Assembly (NCBI GenBank): GCA_029582155.1
Contig: CM055894.1
Location: 37,741,632 to 37,805,631, forward strand
Source: Panopea generosa
Lineage: Eukaryota > Mollusca > Bivalvia > Adapedonta > Hiatellidae
DNA: 64,000 bases
Direction of reading: 5' to 3'
Part shown: one piece after another, positions 57,942-64,000 of the stretch
Layout of the letters: each line of letters starts with the position of its first letter
Numbering within the stretch: position 1 is the stretch's first letter
Position numbers and translations under genes: made by a program
Notes under the pieces: model-generated
What the model was told of the DNA's origin: nothing
The model's database searches: none
The model's input: the letters and a program-made list of their open reading frames with translations, nothing else

Positions 57942-58230
57942 CAATTGATTGATTGATTGAATATTAAGCGTCATTTTTATGCCATCGAGGGTTAACAGAC
58001 AATCAGTTAACCTAACCACTGTTTCCTGGGATTAACCAGTACTCGAGCACACATCGTCTCCACAAGTAACTGACAATTTTCCCACTTGAATCATAGGTGA
58101 GAGATGAATGATAATGAGACACAATGTCGTATATCAATTATCAAGGAGACTGTTGCCGGGCGCGGGATTCGAACTCATGACCCCTGGATTGATAGTCAGA
58201 CGCATAACCGACTGAGCTAATCGGACCCGG
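57942..58230 (-). repeat. tRNA-derived SINE, family 1 (complete, inverted)
   Basis: Reading the minus strand from 58230: CCGGGTCCGATTAGCTCAGT (A box), ATGAGTTCGAATCCCGC (B box), a body shared with 5312-5553 and 6221-6450 (TTACTTGTGGAGACGATGTG, GTGGTTAGGTTAACTGATTG), and a (TCAA)n tail at about 57946-57960. The acceptor and T stems do not pair, so this is not a tRNA gene. Confidence 0.88.
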
Positions 58231-58265
58231 TTTTTTTTTTAACACAGGGCACAATCAAATTGTAC

Positions 58266-58515
58266 GTATACTGAACGGAACAGCTAACCTGCCATTTTTA
58301 TACTTCCGGTATCTTCGTCAAAATATGGAGCAGTGTTATCAAAATTTGTATACAATATTAATAATAGACAATTATGTATTTTTGCATACCGTAAATATTC
58401 TTTCTTATTCAAGTCCAAACTTCAATGTAATTCCTTTGATACTTTATGAGAAAATGCATAAAATGTCAGATACATCAAATGCCAGGTGGCAGGTTAGCTG
58501 TTCCGTTCAGTATAC
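58266..58515. mobile_element. 250-bp MITE with perfect 29-bp terminal inverted repeats
   Basis: The left end (58266-58294, starting GTATACTGAACGGAACAG) is the exact reverse complement of the right end (58487-58515). The interior has no coding capacity. A decayed relative is at 16435-16663. Perfect ends suggest recent activity. Confidence 0.92.
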
Positions 58516-58552
58516 TTCCTCTTAGAAAAGATGTGTTCGTCAAAGTATCTTC

Positions 58553-59007
58553 AACGTCTCACACAACAATTAATTTTGTACTGTTCTACATATAGAGAAA
58601 TTTACTTCTGGAACACTGGATACATTACCAATGGTTCTAAATGTACCTTGTTTCCATAGATTGTCCTCTGTTGGACCAATTATGTAGGAAAAACGTGGGG
58701 TTGACCAGGTTGATTTTTTCACAATTTCGATGGTTTGATGGCACCCCTTCATTTTTGACAATTCTTCCCATTTGTTGCAGTGTATCATTATCTTTAAACT
58801 GTTATAGCTTCGACAAACAATTCCCAGTGTCCGAACTGGGCGGAAATCATGAATATGTTCCAATGTTCCCATATGCACAAAGAAAATATAACATTTTATG
58901 CAATTTCAACAAAAAAAATTGCCCAGCCGCTTATCACAGCTCTAATTTCTTAGGCGGAAGAATCTTGTTACCGTCATGTAAGGGAGATAATTCTTAAGTG
59001 AGACATT
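58553..59007 (-). mobile_element. ~455-bp GTCTCAC element, inverted diverged copy
   Basis: It begins AACGTCTCACACAACAATTA and ends AATTCTTAAGTGAGACATT. Over its length it is the reverse complement of 28989-29448 with many substitutions (for example CGGTTTGATGGCACCCC-type matches). Short open frames here are shadows of the element. Confidence 0.88.
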
Positions 59008-59518
59008 GAAACACCGAGTTTATCTATCTTGTCGCTCTCGTGTTGGATTTCACATATTTACACGTTTTCATATCTTCACCCTCAAAAAGGACTGGTAGTT
59101 ATCCAAACATGTCATTATGTATAAGCATGTTTCTTCTCTCATGTAGATAGATATGTGACACATTTAGGCAAGTACACACATGTACATATTAGCATGCTAC
59201 TGATCCTTATTACTGTGTTATGAACATTATGTTGCTATTTCCATGTATGTATAATGAGAAATGAAATATTTAAAAATAAAAAGGCGACTCTATTTCTAAA
59301 CAAACTTAAGTGTCAGATGTATGATAATACCAGTTCTGTAGATATCTGTCTGATTGTAGAATTGTGGAATAGAAAACACAGCGTAAAATTATTTAATTTG
59401 GTTGCCGATTTTTTAGGCACAATTTGATATGTGATGATATGAAGCCTACCTATGTCATCGTGGCAAACTCAGCAAAACAACAGTTGTGACGTCTGTTCTA
59501 GTTCTCATTGTTATCGGG

Positions 59519-60060
59519 TGTGTTTATTTATAGATGTCATTTTGTATTACGCAATACAATATAATCAGAGACGCATTTACGTGGTTTAGGTCATTTCGCA
59601 CAAACGGCATTTGGGTTGTATTTATTCGTAAAGGTACTTTGTATTTGCAGTACAATATAATCAGAGACATATTAAATTAACATGTTAAAATCATTGCACA
59701 CATACGATCTTTAGGTTGTATTTATTCGTAAATTTTACTATGTATTCAAGTTGCAGTACAATATAATCAGAGACATATTAAATTAACATGTTAAAAATCA
59801 TTGCACACATACGACCTTAAGGTTGTATTTATTCATAAATTTTGCTTTGTATTTGCAGTACAATATAATCAGAGACATATTTAACTAAATATGTTTAAGG
59901 TAATTTCACACATACGACCTTTAGGGTGACTTTATTCATAAATTTCACTTTGTATTACGCAATACAATATAATAAGAGACATATTAAACTAATATGTTAA
60001 AGGTAATTGCACACATGCTTCTTTTAGGGTGTATTTATTCATAAATGTCACTTTGTTTGA
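59519..60060. repeat. ~103-bp tandem repeat, about five units
   Basis: ACAATATAATCAGAGACATA and variants start at 59556, 59652, 59758, 59860 and 59964 (spacings 96, 106, 102 and 104). Each unit also has TTGTATTTATTCATAAAT and CACACATACGACCTTTAGG. Two junction types occur: GTATTACGCAATACAATATA and GTATTTGCAGTACAATATA. Confidence 0.9.
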
Positions 60061-60932
60061 TTTGATGCGGGGAATCCCGAGTTCTTTATACGTGACGGTG
60101 TGCCAGCTTCTGAACTAAATGGTAGTATGTATGTACATACTGTAGGCCATATTTAACCAACGATGATTACGGTTTATATGTTTCAGTCCTCGGATTACCA
60201 AAGTTGTCATGATAAGATACATATTAAATCGTTATAGTTTTGTTTCAAGGAATGTTTTTGCCGTTTGAAACGAAAGCACAAAATAAATACGGATAAATGA
60301 AATAGTGGTGCACGGATCACGGCAGCGGGACATGCTGGACCGCTGACACGAACCACGAATCACGGACGAATGGAATATTGGTTTAACAATATTTGCTATT
60401 AGGCAGTAAATTCTCTGTCTGTCTGTCTTTCCGTCCGTCCGTCCGTCCGTCTTCCTCACAACCATTTCACTCTCCGCGATGCAAAATGTAGAGGGTTGTT
60501 AGCCTCTCTCTTATTTAAGGTATATTACCGTACCTGCTTTTCACCTAAGACATTTCATTATCTCCTGCTAGCATAGAGTTCTCATAGCGTTGATTTTTTT
60601 TTATCTTTCTGCATCGTTAGACGATCAATTGAGAAACAAACTTCTCCACTAGTACTAATCCAATACGCTTTTTTTTTGTTTTGGTGCGCGTTTATTAAAC
60701 ACAATTATTGTGTAAATTACCTAAATATAGTCTAAGAGCACAGGATACCAATGTTTTTTGTCGTTTTTTTTATTTTCGCAAGTGGTGAACTTTTGAGGAT
60801 TTAACCTTTGCGGTGTTAAGTGGCCATTTTAATTATTATTTAATGTGCAAAGAAGTTTAATAGAACAATGCTGTGTCAGTAAGTAACAAAGTACTTTGGT
60901 GCGCTTACGCGAAGGAAAATATTGCCAAAAAA
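60061..60932 (+). promoter_or_regulatory. Upstream region of the ACE-like gene
   Basis: It contains a short (CCGT)n run (60431-60452) and otherwise AT-rich sequence. The 5' UTR and promoter of the downstream gene must lie here or in an upstream noncoding exon, but no clear TATA box or initiator could be singled out. Confidence 0.35.
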
Positions 60933-61130
60933 ATGGAAGTGGGCCGTTTTCTAATATTCGTTATGTGCGTGTTCTGTCCGAAAGTACAAGCAGTGGACAG
61001 TGACGAATTCAGTAGTGCACGTGCTTATTTGATAGATTATAACACACGTGCAGCAGACTTGGCGTACAAATCCGGACTTAAAGCGTGGGCTTACTATACA
61101 AATATCACAGAATTCAACAGGCAAGAAATG
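60933..61130 (+). CDS. ACE: Angiotensin-converting-enzyme-like M2 peptidase, first coding exon
   Basis: ACE-family enzymes are zinc dipeptidyl carboxypeptidases that trim C-terminal dipeptides from peptides; they are secreted or membrane-anchored. This exon encodes 66 residues and ends in phase 0 at GAAATG|GTAGGC. Residues 1-20 form a signal peptide (MEVGRFLIFVMCVFCPKVQA, cleavage likely after QA). The mature N-terminus, SARAYLIDYNTRAADLAYKS then LKAWAYYTNITEFN, matches the family's start (A-x-x-YLxxYNxxA ... AxWxYxTNIT). An in-frame ATG exists at 60873, but the internal one places the hydrophobic core correctly. The HExxH zinc site and the rest of the protein are outside the window. Assignment rests on this short but characteristic segment. 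Confidence 0.78.
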
Positions 61131-62621
61131 GTAGGCCGACCGTCTTTTTATTTTTATATAGGATTACTTTTCGCACATTTCTTACTTTTGCAGATTTAAA
61201 ATTGTTTCTGAATGGGTTTAATGCTATTTTCAACACATTAAGATACAAGATACACGTTTTTGTTTGATAGATACAGGCCACCAGCCCATAATTCAGATAC
61301 ACGACTATACAAACATGATTAAAGTGAGCGAAATTTAAAATTTGTTACTTTAAATATAATTAAAACAGACTACGATAATTATTTCACAACATTATTGTCG
61401 GTAGATTTTGCTAATGGGGTTCCGTTATTCTAAAAGCATGTAGGTCTAATGGGTACTTGCAGCATTAATAACTGTACTAGTGTATTTTGATGATATAATT
61501 GAGAAAAACAAACGTATAGGTTGATGGATTATCAAAATGTCATTAAAATATATTAAACGAATTGAATCACATGCATGACATTGAAAATGAAACATCACAA
61601 GTAATAAAGGCTTCCAGTTTTTGAGACTCCAGAATGAACCTTAGAGGAACCGCCGCCCATCCACAAAATTAACACGTATTTATTCTTAGTCGTATTAAAA
61701 CAGTGAACTGCATTATATCCATAGCTAATTAACAATAATTAAGCCTGGAGAGCATCAATTAGTAGGCTAATGTTTGCATGCAATAGTTTGCACGTGGGAA
61801 CGTGTTCCGGTTTCGGTGCAGAAATCATGTCCGTTTCACAGCAGTAAGATTCGTTTATCATCTGTCGATTTTCAGTCTGTATCTCTTCAGTATTGGAGAC
61901 TGTGGTTAGTTAAGTTTCGTATTGAATTTCATGTGACAGAATTAATTCCGATAATGAATTGACCATTTGACTTGCTATTTAATCAGCGATGCATCTGATT
62001 TTTGCTAAGAAGGTCCAGGGTGCGAGCTTCGATCTCGCCGTCATTTGACCGTCGAGCGTGTGGCATGGTACCTCTGTGTGACAGAACTAGCTATGTGTCC
62101 AGTTGGAATCATCCTGACTGACTGCAGGAGTACATGATAACAATACCAATGAATACAATGCCATACCAAATGCGAGTCGATACTCATGCAACATGTATGT
62201 TCATAGAAATGCTCGGTTGCACGTTTTAAGTACTGCCGAACGTCTGTGGCTATAATTAATGCCGCATTTAATTTTACACTAAAGAGGAGCCTACCTCGCG
62301 AAATAGTATTTTAGTTCTTTTGAAAGATCTCGCTGCACAGAGTGGATATTTGCTCAATGTTCTAGGCTAAATGAACTAAGCTCTAGGATTTCGACGATAA
62401 AATGTATATTGAAAATGTTTAAAGTATTTTTTTGCCATAACAAGAGTGTATCTGCTCTTAAAAATACACACTAATTGAGGGTTTGACCAGTTTGTTTTTT
62501 AAAGACAGTGTAACGATAACCTAAGATTTTTTTTTTTTTTTAAAAGAAAGTCATCAAATCCTTTAAAATATACCCATCTGTTAAAATCCAACAAAAGTCT
62601 CTTTTGGACACGAGTGATGCC

Positions 62622-62670
62622 TTATTGCAGTATATGCTTATTGCAGTATATGCTTATTGCATTATATGCT
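62622..62670. repeat. 16-bp x 3 tandem repeat
   Basis: Three consecutive copies of TTATTGCAGTATATGC; the third has CATT for CAGT. Confidence 0.9.
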
Positions 62671-63133
62671 GTCAAGCTTTTGCTATATACTCACATTAAG
62701 CAAGAAATCACAGCCCCTATGAACCATTTTGAAAAACACTTTCTGACCAAATTTCAAAATAATTGTGTAACCGTCACTGACAAAGGGGCGTAGCTCTGTA
62801 ACGATACCTTAATGAAATATAACATTATCCTGTGCAAACATTAAGTTGCAAATTCGAGCTTTACCACGTCCCGATATATAAGTACATAAAATAACTATGA
62901 AACATTCACATTTACCACATTTTTGATTGACATCGTTGGGTCAATGTTCGCAACCTGTCAAATTGCGCCTCAAAATTGGACGGTGAAACCATAAAACTGT
63001 TTTCATGTTGTGTTTTCTCCCGCATTCCAATAATCGGTTAAACACCATTTCGTGGCAGTTATTATACATTATATATATGTTTTTAGAAATGTTATCAATA
63101 AAGAAAAGAAAACAGGGCGTGGGGCAGAACCGT

Positions 63134-63395
63134 TTAAAGGGACACATAGCAATGCTGACCATACTTTTTTATGGAAATATTAATTTCGGAAACTTCAGCC
63201 TAAGAATTTATTTACAGTGCTTAATAAGTGCCACACTAGTTTTGAGCATGTGCGTAAAAACTAAAATAAAAACGAAACTGGTCGGTATGGATATTGTGGT
63301 ATTTTATTTTCATGATCTCACCATATCGATAAATTATATCGTTAAGTTCATATTGTTAAGTGAAAATTAATCAAAATTGCCGTGTGTCCCTTTAA
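63134..63395. mobile_element. 262-bp MITE with TTAA ends
   Basis: The left end TTAAAGGGACACATAGCAAT and the reverse complement of the right end, TTAAAGGGACACACGGCAAT, are near-perfect inverted repeats bounded by TTAA, the target used by piggyBac-type transposases. A 121-codon open frame overlapping it (63005-63370) is coincidental. TTAAAGGGACA also occurs twice near 14186 and 14289 without a matching opposite end. Confidence 0.82.
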
Positions 63396-64000
63396 TATAA
63401 CGGTAAGGGTATATATCAATGATTGAACAGTGAAGGGCGGATATAGATTCACGCCATATTTAGTCGGAAGCGTTTCTAAGTATTTACAATTTATTAAATA
63501 AAACATTTACCAAAATGGAAACCCAAAAATGTAACGATCGCAAAGAGCAAGCGTGCGTTCTTATTTGTTAAAAAAAACAACTAATAAATACTGATTTATA
63601 GTGTTCAGCTTAATCTTCGACAAACCACTGGAAATTGCATCATTCTGAGCATGATTTTTCAAATTAAGGATTCCTCTCACATTTAATTATATGCAAATGA
63701 AGAATTCGAGCTCATGGCGCAATTATTTGTATAGATAAACTTGTTTGAATTTTAATAAAATATTCATTGGTTTAGATAGAAATTCGAAATAACATGTTTT
63801 AACGAAAAAAGAAACCACCCACGTACAATTTGTAAATCTAGGCAATATAATAGGATAGGAAATTAGGTTAAACACTAACACGCAATTAAACATCACGCAA
63901 CGTTTACAAGTAACAAACCCACCATTACTGGTTCAGTAATGCATACACATGTATATTTATCAAAGGATAACCATGCAAGTAATTTAGATTGAATAATATC
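63396..64000. other. AT-rich intron sequence to the window end
   Basis: No features were recognised. Confidence 0.5.

Larger units (their letters stand above)
61131..64000 (+). other. First intron of the ACE-like gene (continues past the window)
   Basis: No second exon was recognised in 2.9 kb. It contains a possible tRNA-like SINE fragment near 62005-62110 (GGTGCGAGCTTCGATCTCGC), a 16-bp x 3 repeat (TTATTGCAGTATATGC, 62622-62670) and a TTAA-flanked MITE (63134-63395). Confidence 0.6.

Noticed and set aside
58150..58230. tRNA gene on the minus strand
   Set aside because: A- and B-box-like sequences are present, but the acceptor, anticodon and T stems do not pair and the sequence continues into a SINE body with a (TCAA)n tail.
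58641..58997. 118-codon open frame
   Set aside because: It lies entirely within the inverted GTCTCAC element, is not conserved as a frame in the other copies, and has no recognisable domain.
63005..63370. 121-codon open frame
   Set aside because: It runs through a MITE and flanking AT-rich sequence, with no family signature.
1..64000. CRISPR array, biosynthetic cluster or other bacterial system
   Set aside because: The tandem repeats have no unique spacers, genes are intron-containing, and no prokaryotic gene organisation is visible.

Overview
This window comes from an AT-rich invertebrate nuclear genome, most likely a mollusc and probably a bivalve. That call is an inference: it rests on intron-rich metazoan genes, a dense load of tRNA-derived SINEs, MITEs and ~155-bp tandem repeats of a kind common in bivalves, and long intergenic spaces. 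I see no bacterial-style operons, rRNA genes, confident tRNA genes or CRISPR arrays.

Layout. (1) 1-2476 is a 21-22-bp satellite array. (2) 4251-11513 holds the last seven coding exons of an extended synaptotagmin (Esyt2-like, + strand): most of C2B, a low-complexity linker, C2C and the stop codon. Its introns are full of SINEs, MITEs and degenerate ~155-bp repeats. (3) 11.7-24.2 kb is gene-poor, with MITEs, SINEs, an eight-unit 156-bp array and a TTA microsatellite. (4) 24187-32726 is a decayed DNA transposon with ~120-bp terminal inverted repeats. Its broken gene has Cys-rich N-terminal clusters and a C-terminal XPG/FEN1-like nuclease region, and is tentatively Academ-like. It is interrupted by a 3.1-kb insertion bracketed by two near-identical ~460-bp elements. 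(5) A 500-N gap lies at 34276-34775. (6) 34776-53757 repeats 15298-34275 almost base for base. (7) 52452-56218 is a second element, with ~500-bp inverted repeats and remnants of a gene with a YqaJ-like motif; a 920-bp satellite-cored transposon with a 5-bp target duplication sits inside it. (8) 56222-57240 is a dead mariner. (9) A SINE and two MITEs follow, then a ~103-bp tandem array. (10) 60933-61130 is the first coding exon, with signal peptide, of an angiotensin-converting-enzyme-like M2 peptidase (+); the rest of the window is its first intron.

The most important structural point is that the 19-kb duplication runs exactly from the first base after the gap to the last base before it. That is the signature of two overlapping contig ends, or two alleles, placed side by side and not merged. 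The two copies of every feature in 15.3-34.3 kb and 34.8-53.8 kb are therefore probably one locus.

The two host genes (a lipid-transfer tether and a secreted or membrane peptidase) have no evident functional link. The most novel content is the nested mobile-element landscape: two TIR-flanked protein-coding elements carrying nuclease-like domains, and several small elements whose insertion points can be read from interrupted reading frames.
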